Source of the DNA: Sphaerisporangium fuscum
GTDB taxonomy: Bacteria; Actinomycetota; Actinomycetes; Streptosporangiales; Streptosporangiaceae
Reading direction: 5' to 3'
DNA length: 33,759 nt
Assembly (NCBI RefSeq): GCF_018531465.1
Contig: NZ_JAHDTF010000058.1
Coordinates: forward strand, 1-33,759
A model generated the notes under the pieces. It was not told the origin of the DNA. It searched no databases and worked only from the letters and a program-made list of their open reading frames with translations. The translations under genes and the position numbers were made by a program. Within the stretch, counting starts at the first letter, position 1. Each line of letters starts with the position of its first letter. Of this stretch, positions 22,121 to 29,999 are shown one piece after another.

Positions 22121-23304
22121 CGGCCGGCCTCCGCGTACCAGGCGCGCAGCGCTTCGTACTGGGCGACCAACCGGTGGTCGTGCTCCCGGCCCGGTAGATG
22201 CACGGGGTCCTTGAAGAAGAAGCCCAGCTGTTCCTGCGGCCCGCTCGCGCCCAGCTCCCGCGCCCGGGCCATCAGCCGGGCCAGGTCCAGCACGAGCGGC
22301 GCGGCCAGCGCCGAGTCGCAGCCCTGCCAGGTGAACTGCAGGCTCATCGCGGCCCCGAGGAACCCCTCGAACGTGATGTGGTCCCAGGCCGTCTTCATCT
22401 CGCCCATGCTCGGGACGTAGTCGATGTGAGTGGTCCCCTCGAACGGCCCGCCCAGCAGCGCGGACAGGCCGCTCCGCTTGGAGGCGGTCTTGCCCGCCGC
22501 GGCGTCGGGGTCGGCGAGCGTGGCGCCGTCGCCGCCGCCCAGCAGGTTCGTCCCGGACCAGGAGCGCACCCGAAGCGCCCGGTGCACGAACATCGGCGCC
22601 AGCGCCGTGCGCACCAAGGTCTCGCCGGTCTTGCCGTCATTGCCGGCGTAGGGCAGGCCCTCCTGGCAGGCGAGCTGGTGCAGCGCCGGGATGCGGGCAC
22701 CGGGGGAGGGGGTGAAGTCCACGTGGGCGCAGCCCGCCCGCAGCGCCGCGTAGGCGTACAGCGAGCTGGGCGGGAGCACCGCGGTCTCGGTGGCCAGCGC
22801 GTGTTCGAGCGCGGCGAGGTCGTCGTGTGCGGGGTGCGGCGGCTGCCGCGGCTCGGTCGAGGAGACGTTGACGACCACGACCTGCCGCAGATGGTGCCGT
22901 TCGCGGAAGGACACCAGATCGGCGACGAGGGACGCTGCGATCTCCGCCTGGGCGGGCCCGGCCCGGTCGTGGCCGGCGCCCCGCCGGATCTCGCGGTCGG
23001 CCTCCTGAAGCGCGTAGTGGACCGGCAGCAGCAGCCTCGTCGGTAGGACGCCGGCTTCGGCCAGTTGCTCGGCGCGCTTGAGAAGCGGGACGTCGGTCAC
23101 GTCGTGCCCGCCGAAGACGAGGTCGTCCAGCTCCGGCAGGCCGGCGCCGGCGAAGTCCGGCGTGGCGGTGATCATGCCGGTGGGAGGTACCAGACCTGCG
23201 CGGACGGCGGCGGCCCCGGCGACGGCGGTGGTGGCCACCGAACCCCGCGCTCCGATCAGCCAGACACCGGTCTTGGGTGCTTCTGGGAAAGAGTGATGCT
23301 TCAT
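22117..23304 (-). CDS. Myo-inositol-1-phosphate (inositol-3-phosphate) synthase
   Basis: This 395-residue enzyme belongs to the NAD-dependent family that cyclises glucose 6-phosphate to inositol 3-phosphate. The Rossmann start TGVWLIGARGSVATTAVAGA shows GxxGxxA; later family motifs are VVVNVSSTEP, SLYAYAALRAGC, FTPSPGARIPAL, YAGNDGKTGETLVRTALAP (a hallmark with Lys), SWSGTNLLGGGDG and YVPSMGEMKTAWDHITFEGF. It is of normal bacterial length and appears complete. It opens the ebo-like operon, where other ebo clusters place EboD, a dehydroquinate-synthase-like cyclase, so it may supply an alternative cyclitol. ATG 23304 has only a weak site (GGGATC) and lies 22 bases after a strong hairpin; its stop overlaps the next start. 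It is probably a cluster-specific enzyme rather than the housekeeping copy. Confidence 0.9.
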   Translation of the reverse strand: MKHHSFPEAPKTGVWLIGARGSVATTAVAGAAAVRAGLVPPTGMITATPDFAGAGLPELDDLVFGGHDVTDVPLLKRAEQLAEAGVLPTRLLLPVHYALQEADREIRRGAGHDRAGPAQAEIAASLVADLVSFRERHHLRQVVVVNVSSTEPRQPPHPAHDDLAALEHALATETAVLPPSSLYAYAALRAGCAHVDFTPSPGARIPALHQLACQEGLPYAGNDGKTGETLVRTALAPMFVHRALRVRSWSGTNLLGGGDGATLADPDAAAGKTASKRSGLSALLGGPFEGTTHIDYVPSMGEMKTAWDHITFEGFLGAAMSLQFTWQGCDSALAAPLVLDLARLMARARELGASGPQEQLGFFFKDPVHLPGREHDHRLVAQYEALRAWYAEAGR

Positions 23305-23326
23305 GGGCGATCCCAGGGGGTGAGGG

Positions 23327-23361
23327 CGGCCTGGCGCCCGGTGAGGGCGGGCGCCAGGCCG
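23327..23361 (-). terminator. Perfect 13-bp hairpin between ThuA-dehydrogenase and inositol synthase genes
   Basis: CGGCCTGGCGCCC (23327-23339) pairs perfectly with GGGCGCCAGGCCG (23349-23361), loop 9 bases, immediately after the stop at 23370. It should terminate or attenuate the upstream gene before the ebo-like operon. Confidence 0.78.
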
Positions 23362-23369
23362 GAACTACG

Positions 23370-26300
23370 TCAGTTGATCTGGGTGAGCTTCCACTGCTGG
23401 TTGGTGCTGGCGGTGTTACAGGTGTACTGAATGAGCTGGACATCCTCGGCCGTCGAGCCGCCGGGCACGTCCAGGCACTTGCCGCTGGCCACCGAGACGA
23501 TGTGGTGGGCGCCCGAGCCGGCGGGTTCGAACCTCCACTTCTGGTTGTCGCCGCCCCAGCAGCCCCACTGCTGGACCAGGGCGCCGTCGGCGGTGGACGC
23601 GCCGTTGACGTCCAGGCACTTGCCGCTGTGCACGGCGGTCAGCGTGAAGGTGCCGTTGCCCGCGTCGGTCGCCTTCCACTGCTGGTTGGTGCCGGAGTTG
23701 GCCGGCCACTGGACGACGGCGGCGCCGTCGGCGGTGGACTGTGCCCTGACGTCGGCGAGCTTGCCGCTGTGCGCGGCCGTGAGCGTGTAGGTGTGCCCGG
23801 CCTGCGGGCCGCTGCCGCCGGTGGCGGCGCCCTTGCCGTTGAAGGTGAACGAGTCCAGGTCGAACGAGTTCGCCGTGGGCGCCTTGAACACCGCGTAGAC
23901 GGTGTGGGTGCCGCCGGGGTCGGTGACCTTCACGGCGGGCAGGGACACATAGGTGTCCCATCCGCCGGTGCCCGGCACCGGGCCGGAGGCGATGAGCGTC
24001 CCGGTCGGCGAGTCGGCGTGCAGCTCGATGGAGCCGCCGGTGTTGGACGGCGCCGAGACGCGGAAGGACACCGAGTCGATCCCGGACATGTTCATCGGTG
24101 TGAAGGAGATCCAGTCCCCGTTGGAGACGTCGCCGATGCGCTTGCCGCCCTCGGCAGCGCCCTGCTCGACGATCCGGACCCCGAAGGAGTTCGAGAAGTA
24201 CTCGGCCTGCTTGTGCTTGGGCTGCAGCGTCGCGCTGGTGGTGCCCTTCAGGCCGCCCTTGTCGGTGTAGTCGGCCGACAGGACGAAGTAGGTGTTGGCG
24301 TCGGCGTCATGACCGGAGGCGGTGGTCGCGACCGTTCCCGAGCAGCCGGTGTACTGGCCGGTGTCGTGGCTGTGCTGGTCGTGGCCGAGCGCGGCGGTCA
24401 CCGTGACCTTGGAGCAGTCGATGGCGCCGTCCTCGGGGTCGGTGACGTTGATCGTGTAGTTGATGCTGTCGCCGAAGTCGATGAACCCGCCGTCGGGCGG
24501 AGCCGTGAAGACGACCTTGGGGCGGGTGTTGCCGACGGTGACGGGCACGGTGGCGCTGCCGGTCTTCTTCCCGGTGTCGGTGACCGTCAGTTTGGCGGTG
24601 TAGGTGCCGTTGGCGGCGTAGGTGTGGGACGGATTGGCGCTGGTGGAGGTCCCGCCGTCCCCGAAGTCCCACGCGTAGGTGATCGCGTCGCCGTCGGGGT
24701 CCGACGAGCCGGCGGAGGAGAACGCGACGGTCAGGGGAGCCTTGCCCGAGTCCGGGGTGCCGCTCGCCTTGGCGATGGGTGCGCGGTTTCCGGCGACGTA
24801 GTCGATTCGGTAGATGCCGTCGTCGGTGTTGGCGTGGCCGAAGCCGTTGCCCCATTCGGCCAGGTACATGGCGCCGTCCGGGCCGAACTTCATGTCCATG
24901 GGCGCGTGCGGCGCGAGCTGCGCGACGAACGGGTTGATCTTCAACAGGTCGCCGGAGGAGTCCAGGCGGAACTCCTTGACGAAGTTGCGGCTCCACTCGT
25001 AGAAGAACGGCGTTTTGTCGAAGTACTCAGGGAACTTGCGATCGGAGGTGCTGGCCGGGTCGTAGTGGTAGAACGGGCCGCCCATCGGGGCCGCGCCGCC
25101 GCAGCAGTCGATTTCGGGGAACTGCGGGGAGGCGTGGTAGTTGTACCAGACCGTGGCCGGCTTGGCCGCCGGCAGGTTGGTCAGGCCGGTGTTGTTGGGG
25201 GAGTCGTTGACCGGTGCCGAGCAGGTGAACTTCGCGCCGGAGGTGCCGGTGGTGAAGTTGTAGTCGTTGTAGGCGATGTTGTCGCCGACGCAGTAGGGCC
25301 AGCCGTAGAAGCCCGGCTGCTTGATCAGGTTCCATTCGACGGTGCCCTCAGGGCCGCGGTTGGGGTTCGCGCCTCCGGCGTCCGGGCCGTAGTCGCCGAC
25401 GGAGATCCAGCCGGTGTCCTTGTCGACGGCGAAGCGGAACGGGTTGCGAAAGCCCATCGCGTAGATCTCGGGCCGGGTCTTGGCGGTGCCGGGCGCGAAC
25501 AGGTTGCCCGAGGGGATGGTGTAGGTGCCGTCGGACTCGGGGTGGATGCGCAGGATCTTGCCGCGCAGGTCGTTGGTGTTGGCCGAGGAGCGCTGGGCGT
25601 CGAAGTGCTCGCGCCCCGGCCGTTCGTCGATCGGGGTGTACCCGTCGGAGGCGAACGGGTTGGTGTCGTCGCCCGGGCCGATGTACAGGTTGCCGCCCGG
25701 GCCGAACGCGAGGTAGCCACCGGTGTGACCGGGCTCGTCGGCGTTGCGGAAGGCCGGGACCTCGATGATCTTCTTCTCGCTGGACATGTCGAGGGTGTCG
25801 CCGTCGAGCGTGAACCGGGAGACCCGGTTGACCTCGGCACCGCCCGCGGGGGAGTAGTTGAGATAGATCCAGTGGTTGGAGGCGAAGTTCGGGTCGAGGG
25901 CCAGGCCGATCCCGCCGTCCTCGCCGCCGTCGTACACCGAAAGGGTGCCGATGGTGTGCACGTCCCCGTGGGTGTGGATGGCGTGCACCGATCCCGAACG
26001 CGAGATGTAGAAGACCGTGCCGTCGGCGGCCACGTCCAGCTCCATCGGCTGGTCCGGTGCCCCGTCCAGGGTGACCTTCTGGTAGCGGGCCGCCACCGTG
26101 CCGCCGCAGTCACCCGGCACGGCGCCCGCGGCCCACTTCAGCCCGCCCAGCAGGTGCTGCTTGAACAGGGGCTCGGAGTAGGAGGAGGCCTGGTGGCCCA
26201 TCGCGGTGGCCCACACCCGGCCGCCTTCGGTGTTGCGGCACCAGGAGATCGGGTGGTCGGCGCCCATCTTGTTCGGCCCGGCGTCGTAGGTCGTCTCGTC

Positions 26301-26888
26301 GGCCGTGACCAGCACGTGGACGTCGCCGCGCTGGTCCTTGTCGAAGTTGTACCACTCCTCGGTGCGCGTCCAGCGGTCCGGCAGGCCCTTGGTCGAGGGG
26401 TGGACCTTGTCGGCGACCTTGGCGGTGCCCTGCACGATCGAGGAGTGCTGGGTCATGTGGGCGCCGCCCATCACGACCTGGTCCCACCAGGGGAACTGCG
26501 AGTCGATGTTCATGTCGACGGCGTTGTGGATCGCGACGATGCCGTGGCCGCTGTGCACGTAGTCCTGGACGGCCTGGCGCTGGGCGTCGGTGTCCCAGAC
26601 CATGCCGGACGTCTGCAGCATGATCACGGCGTCGTAGGTGTTGAGGGTTGCCGGGGTGAATACGCCCGCGTCTTCGCTGCGGTCGAGCTGGAAGTTGTTG
26701 TCGGTGGCCAGCTGCTGGAACATCGCGACCCCGGCGTCGATGGAGTCGTGCCGGTAGGCGCCGGGGGCGGTCTTGGTGAACAGCAGCACCTTGAACTGCG
26801 GGGCCGCCGCGTGCGCCGCCGGTGTCGCGGCGAACAGCAGCACCAGTAAGGCGGCGGTCAGGGCATGGAGCAGTCGTGATCTTCGCAT
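23370..26888 (-). CDS. Secreted ThuA + PQQ-type sugar dehydrogenase fusion with PKD, CBM6 and ricin domains
   Basis: This 1172-residue protein starts at ATG 26888, with TTGGAG six bases upstream; an in-frame TTG at 26900 is less likely. The signal peptide MRRSRLLHALTAALLVLLFA ends near AHA. Counting from that start, a ThuA domain spans about 30-255 (VLLFTKTAPGAYRHDS; GIVAIHNAVDM; RTEEWYNF; GADHPISWC; VWATAMGHQASSY), a PQQ-type sugar dehydrogenase propeller about 265-705 (GEDGGIGLALDPNF; YLAFGPGGNLYIGPGDD; RGKILRIHPE; IYAMGFRNPFRFAVD; GFYGWPYC), a PKD domain about 710-795, a CBM6-like module about 890-1020 and a ricin trefoil about 1035-1172. It joins in one chain modules that are split between the proteins encoded at 9198-11318 and 11405-14245. 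I infer extracellular oxidation of bound sugars. Confidence 0.88.
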   Translation of the reverse strand: MRRSRLLHALTAALLVLLFAATPAAHAAAPQFKVLLFTKTAPGAYRHDSIDAGVAMFQQLATDNNFQLDRSEDAGVFTPATLNTYDAVIMLQTSGMVWDTDAQRQAVQDYVHSGHGIVAIHNAVDMNIDSQFPWWDQVVMGGAHMTQHSSIVQGTAKVADKVHPSTKGLPDRWTRTEEWYNFDKDQRGDVHVLVTADETTYDAGPNKMGADHPISWCRNTEGGRVWATAMGHQASSYSEPLFKQHLLGGLKWAAGAVPGDCGGTVAARYQKVTLDGAPDQPMELDVAADGTVFYISRSGSVHAIHTHGDVHTIGTLSVYDGGEDGGIGLALDPNFASNHWIYLNYSPAGGAEVNRVSRFTLDGDTLDMSSEKKIIEVPAFRNADEPGHTGGYLAFGPGGNLYIGPGDDTNPFASDGYTPIDERPGREHFDAQRSSANTNDLRGKILRIHPESDGTYTIPSGNLFAPGTAKTRPEIYAMGFRNPFRFAVDKDTGWISVGDYGPDAGGANPNRGPEGTVEWNLIKQPGFYGWPYCVGDNIAYNDYNFTTGTSGAKFTCSAPVNDSPNNTGLTNLPAAKPATVWYNYHASPQFPEIDCCGGAAPMGGPFYHYDPASTSDRKFPEYFDKTPFFYEWSRNFVKEFRLDSSGDLLKINPFVAQLAPHAPMDMKFGPDGAMYLAEWGNGFGHANTDDGIYRIDYVAGNRAPIAKASGTPDSGKAPLTVAFSSAGSSDPDGDAITYAWDFGDGGTSTSANPSHTYAANGTYTAKLTVTDTGKKTGSATVPVTVGNTRPKVVFTAPPDGGFIDFGDSINYTINVTDPEDGAIDCSKVTVTAALGHDQHSHDTGQYTGCSGTVATTASGHDADANTYFVLSADYTDKGGLKGTTSATLQPKHKQAEYFSNSFGVRIVEQGAAEGGKRIGDVSNGDWISFTPMNMSGIDSVSFRVSAPSNTGGSIELHADSPTGTLIASGPVPGTGGWDTYVSLPAVKVTDPGGTHTVYAVFKAPTANSFDLDSFTFNGKGAATGGSGPQAGHTYTLTAAHSGKLADVRAQSTADGAAVVQWPANSGTNQQWKATDAGNGTFTLTAVHSGKCLDVNGASTADGALVQQWGCWGGDNQKWRFEPAGSGAHHIVSVASGKCLDVPGGSTAEDVQLIQYTCNTASTNQQWKLTQIN

Positions 26889-27002
26889 GGGGGTCTCCAA
26901 GGGGGGCGATACCGGTGGTGGTCGGCGTCGTGGAATGCGAAGGGATGTCAGGCCTTCGGGGCGGCGAAGGCCTTGCGGCTCGGGGCCGGGAATCGTTCCG
27001 GG
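26889..27002. other. Short gap with terminator and promoter space
   Basis: This 114-base gap lies between the epimerase stop (27003) and the ThuA-dehydrogenase start. It contains the hairpin described at 26950-26973 and the ribosome site of the downstream gene near 26894-26898. Any separate promoter for the ThuA-dehydrogenase gene would have to lie in the ~55 bases after the hairpin. Confidence 0.5.
26950..26973 (-). terminator. 8-bp perfect hairpin, terminator of the ABC/epimerase operon
   Basis: AGGCCTTC (26950-26957) pairs with GAAGGCCT (26966-26973), loop 8 bases, about 30 bases past the epimerase stop. It marks the likely end of the transcript that begins near 33512. Confidence 0.6.
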
Positions 27003-27836
27003 TCAGTGTTGGAGGGAGCGCAGGAAGGCCAGGCCTTGGGTGGCGAGGGCGTCCTGGCTCGGGGCGAGGGGACGCCAGATGGACGCGGCGGTGGCGATGG
27101 TCGTGTTGTCGGCGGTGAAGGACTCGATCACGAGCGGGCCGGTGTAGCCGGTGTCGTGGACGGCCGCGGCGAAGCCCGGCCAGTTGAAGTGGTCGTCGCC
27201 GGGGGCGCCGCGGTCGGTGCCGCTCGCCTGGATGTGGGCGATTCTGGCGCCTGCCAGCCTGACGGCCTGGAGGGGGTCTTTTTCTTCGATGTTCAGGTGG
27301 TAGGTGTCCAGCGCGAGGCCGCATTCCTCCGGGAGGGCCTCGAGTGCCTGCTCGACGGTGTTGATGACACTGGTCTCGTACCTGTTGAGCGGTTCGACCC
27401 CGATCCGCACCCCGCGTTCGGCGGCGTAGGCGGCGACCGGCTCGACGTTCTCTCGTAGCTCGGCGTAGATCGCGCGCCGCTCGTCCGGGCTCATCCGCCA
27501 GGTCCGGCCCACTGAGGCGTACGCGGGGCCGCTGATGGCGGGCGCGCCGACGGTCACCGCGACGTCCACGCAGTGCCGCAGGTAGTCCTGGGTCTCCTGC
27601 ACGGTCCGCGGCGAGGCGCCGACCAGTTCCCGTCCTGGCGGCATCGTGAGCACGACCGAGGCGCCGAGTTCGAACGCGGCCAGCAGGTCGGCCGCCCTGC
27701 CGGGATCCCAGTCGCCGGGACGCTCGACCGGAAGCTCGATCACGTCGAATCCCCACTGCGAGACCCGCGGCACGAGCGCGGCCAGGGCGTCGTCGGTGAG
27801 CGGCGAGACCCAGACCCACGTGTTGACGCCGATCAC
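27003..27836 (-). CDS. Ketose 3-epimerase-like TIM-barrel enzyme
   Basis: This 277-residue protein starts at GTG 27836, which overlaps the stop of the binding-protein gene (GTGA); the open frame continues upstream but only as a shadow. The start VIGVNTWVWVSPLTDDALAA is characteristic of the D-tagatose/D-psicose 3-epimerase family. Metal ligands expected for that family are present: Glu148 (RIGVEPLNRYE), Asp177 (LALDTYHLNIEEKD), His201 (AHIQASGTDRGAPGDD) and Glu238 (LVIESFT). The family epimerises ketoses at C3, but relatives act on other sugars and 3-keto sugars, so the exact substrate is open. It is the last gene of the sugar ABC operon and is translationally coupled to the binding protein, so it probably acts on the imported sugar. 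Confidence 0.87.
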   Translation of the reverse strand: MIGVNTWVWVSPLTDDALAALVPRVSQWGFDVIELPVERPGDWDPGRAADLLAAFELGASVVLTMPPGRELVGASPRTVQETQDYLRHCVDVAVTVGAPAISGPAYASVGRTWRMSPDERRAIYAELRENVEPVAAYAAERGVRIGVEPLNRYETSVINTVEQALEALPEECGLALDTYHLNIEEKDPLQAVRLAGARIAHIQASGTDRGAPGDDHFNWPGFAAAVHDTGYTGPLVIESFTADNTTIATAASIWRPLAPSQDALATQGLAFLRSLQH

Positions 27837-29044
27837 GACGTGCCACCCCACTTCTGGGGGTAGCCGGGCAGGTCCTCGCAGCCGCACAGCGCGTAGTGCA
27901 GCGGCGGCATGCCGGGCTTGAGATAGGTGGCCAGGTTGTCCTGGGTGATCGCCGGCTGCGGCAGGTTCCAGACCTTGGGCACCTGCTCGCCCTTGAGGAT
28001 CCTGAGCGCCGCGATGACCGGCGTGCGCCACTGGTAGGTCGGGTAGGTCGGGGCGATGGCGGTCAGCTTGGCCTCGCTCCACTTCTTCAGGAAGTCCTCC
28101 TGGTCCTCGCCGTTGATCGGCGGGACGGGCTGCCCGGCATCCTCGAAGGCCTCCACCGCCGCGACGGCTGTGGCGCCGGCGTCCATCCAGACGCCGTCGA
28201 TCTTGCCGTAGCGCTGGATGTAGTCGCTGACGATGCTCTTGGTCTTGGCGGCGTCACCGTCGGTGAACTCCACGCCGACGACCTTGAGGTCGCTCTTGTC
28301 GAAGGCGACCTTCGCCGCCGACCAGCGGGTCTCCAGGACGTCCACGCCGGGCAGGATGCGCAGCGCCAGGATCTTCCCGCCGGCCGGCACCTTGCTGACG
28401 AGGAACTCGGCGGCCTCGGCGCCGAAGGCGTAGCCGCCGATCGGTTTGATGAAGGTGACCGGGCAGTCGGTCTGCACGCCCCGGTCGAACACGATGACGG
28501 GGACCTTCGGGCACGCGCCGGAGATCGCGGGAGTCAGCGTCGCGGTGGTGTTGGGCGAGACGATCAACGCGTCACAGCCCTTGGTCTGCAGCTCGGCGAT
28601 GTCGGAGATCTGCTTGTCGTCCTTGCCCTCGGCGTCCAGCGCCGTGAAGCTCGTGATCTCCTTGTGCAGGGCGACCTCCGCCTGCATGCTCTTCCACCCG
28701 ACCTGCCGCCAGGGATTGTTGACGGCGGCGTTGGAGAAGCACAGGTGGTACGGCCCTGCCTTCTTGTATTTGGCGGTGTCGATGAGCTGCGGGTCGATGC
28801 TCTGTTCCCACGGCTTGCCGGCAGGGCCGGTCGGCTGGGCCCTGCGCATCGCCATCTGAGCGTCGTAGTCGCCCTGGACGAAGAACTTCGACTGGGCTCC
28901 GGTGCCCTTGTCGTCCGAATCGGCCACCTTGGCGGCGGAGGGGGCGGCGGACGGGGCAGGCTTATCGCTGGTGCACGCGGCTACCGGCAGCACCAGCCCG
29001 GCCAGCGCGGCGGCGGCGAGCAGTTGCCGCGACGTTGATCGCAC
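27833..29044 (-). CDS. Sugar ABC transporter substrate-binding lipoprotein
   Basis: This ~403-residue protein is a periplasmic-binding-protein-like lipoprotein. I prefer GTG 29044 because AAAGGA lies just before it; ATG 29059 five codons upstream has no site. The lipobox is LPVAAC with Cys24, followed by a Ser/Ala/Pro-rich linker. The mature part resembles the ribose/TorT-type binding fold: YHLCFSNAAVNNPWRQVGWK, EVALHKEITSFTALDAEG, ISDIAELQTKGCDALIVSPN, VIVFDRGVQTDCP, FVSDYIQ-type region IVSDYIQRYGKIDGVWMDAG, and INGEDQEDFLKKW. It delivers a sugar to the two permeases encoded next to it. The ligand cannot be told from sequence. Confidence 0.88.
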   Translation of the reverse strand: MRSTSRQLLAAAALAGLVLPVAACTSDKPAPSAAPSAAKVADSDDKGTGAQSKFFVQGDYDAQMAMRRAQPTGPAGKPWEQSIDPQLIDTAKYKKAGPYHLCFSNAAVNNPWRQVGWKSMQAEVALHKEITSFTALDAEGKDDKQISDIAELQTKGCDALIVSPNTTATLTPAISGACPKVPVIVFDRGVQTDCPVTFIKPIGGYAFGAEAAEFLVSKVPAGGKILALRILPGVDVLETRWSAAKVAFDKSDLKVVGVEFTDGDAAKTKSIVSDYIQRYGKIDGVWMDAGATAVAAVEAFEDAGQPVPPINGEDQEDFLKKWSEAKLTAIAPTYPTYQWRTPVIAALRILKGEQVPKVWNLPQPAITQDNLATYLKPGMPPLHYALCGCEDLPGYPQKWGGTS

Positions 29045-29069
29045 GATATTTCCTTTCATTGGGGGTGGG

Positions 29070-29999
29070 TCAGGCGGCCGCGGTCTTGCGGCGGGGGATA
29101 CTCACGACTCCCAGCGCCACCGCGGCGATGATGATGACCCCCTGCACGGCCGGCTCCAAGGCCCCCGAGATGCCGTACAGGTTGAGCAAGGTGAACAGCG
29201 CCTCCAGGGTGAAGGCGCCAGCCATCGCGGCGATCACGGAGCCTCGACCGCCGCCAAGGACCACGCCGCCGAGCACGACCGCGGTGATGGCCTGGAACTC
29301 CAGGCCCTGGCCGACCTGCGCGGACACGCCGGCGAAGCCGCCGAGCAGGATCGCCGCGACGGCCGCGGACAGCCCGGAGATCATGAACGCGACCGTCCTG
29401 ACCCGCGGGACGCGGACACCGGACAGGGCCGCGGCGCGGTCGTTGTCACCGGCCGCGACGAGCGTGCGGCCGAAGTCGGCGCGCATGGCCCAGATCGCGG
29501 CGGCCGCGGCGGCGATGAGAATCAGGACCGACCAGGGCACCGGGCCCAGGCTGCCCCGGCCCAGCTCGCGGAACTGCGGCGACAGGGCGCCGCGGGGCGC
29601 GCCGCCCGTCCAGAGGAACACCGCGCCGGACAGGACCAGCATCATGCCGAGCGTCGTGATGAACGACGGGACCCGCAGCCTGGTGGTGACGGCCCCGTTG
29701 ACCAGGCCGGTCAGCATCCCGAGAGCGATCAGCAGGAGGATCACGGGCCAGGTCGCCGCCGCGGAGCCGTCGATGAGCCGGGCGGCGATCACCACCTCGG
29801 CCGTGACCAGGGAGCCGACAGACAGATCGAACTCGCCGGACACGATCACGAAGTACTGCCCGGCCGCGAGGATCACCAGCGGCGCGGCGCGCTTGACGAA
29901 GGCGAGGAAGGCGGGCGGTTCCAGGAAGTACGGGTTGGCGACCGCGATCGCCACCAGCAGACCGGCCAGCACCACGAAGATCGGCAGCGCGCGTCTCAT
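29070..29999 (-). CDS. Ribose-type ABC transporter permease 2
   Basis: This 309-residue membrane protein has about eight to ten hydrophobic helices and the features of the RbsC/BPD_transp_2 family: AGQYFVIVSGEFDLSVGSLV (the characteristic GxxDLSVGS segment), GLVNGAVTTRLRVPSFITTL, ALSGVRVPRVRTVAFMISGL, and AITAVVLGGVVLGGGRGSVI. The ATG at 29999 overlaps the stop of the first permease by 4 bases (ATGA); the open frame reaches back to 30443, but that part is a shadow of permease 1. The pair probably forms a heterodimeric channel with the ATPase encoded at 30994-32436. It is followed by the binding protein after about 25 bases. Confidence 0.9.
   Translation of the reverse strand: MRRALPIFVVLAGLLVAIAVANPYFLEPPAFLAFVKRAAPLVILAAGQYFVIVSGEFDLSVGSLVTAEVVIAARLIDGSAAATWPVILLLIALGMLTGLVNGAVTTRLRVPSFITTLGMMLVLSGAVFLWTGGAPRGALSPQFRELGRGSLGPVPWSVLILIAAAAAAIWAMRADFGRTLVAAGDNDRAAALSGVRVPRVRTVAFMISGLSAAVAAILLGGFAGVSAQVGQGLEFQAITAVVLGGVVLGGGRGSVIAAMAGAFTLEALFTLLNLYGISGALEPAVQGVIIIAAVALGVVSIPRRKTAAA

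Noticed and set aside
23277..26849. 1190-codon open frame on the plus strand
   Set aside because: It is antisense to the ThuA-dehydrogenase gene; its Val/Gly/Arg-rich composition and lack of motifs mark it as a shadow of GC-rich coding sequence.
27837..28082. Upstream extension of the epimerase-like gene
   Set aside because: It reads His/Ala/Gly-rich text inside the binding-protein gene; GTG 27836 gives the family-typical start.
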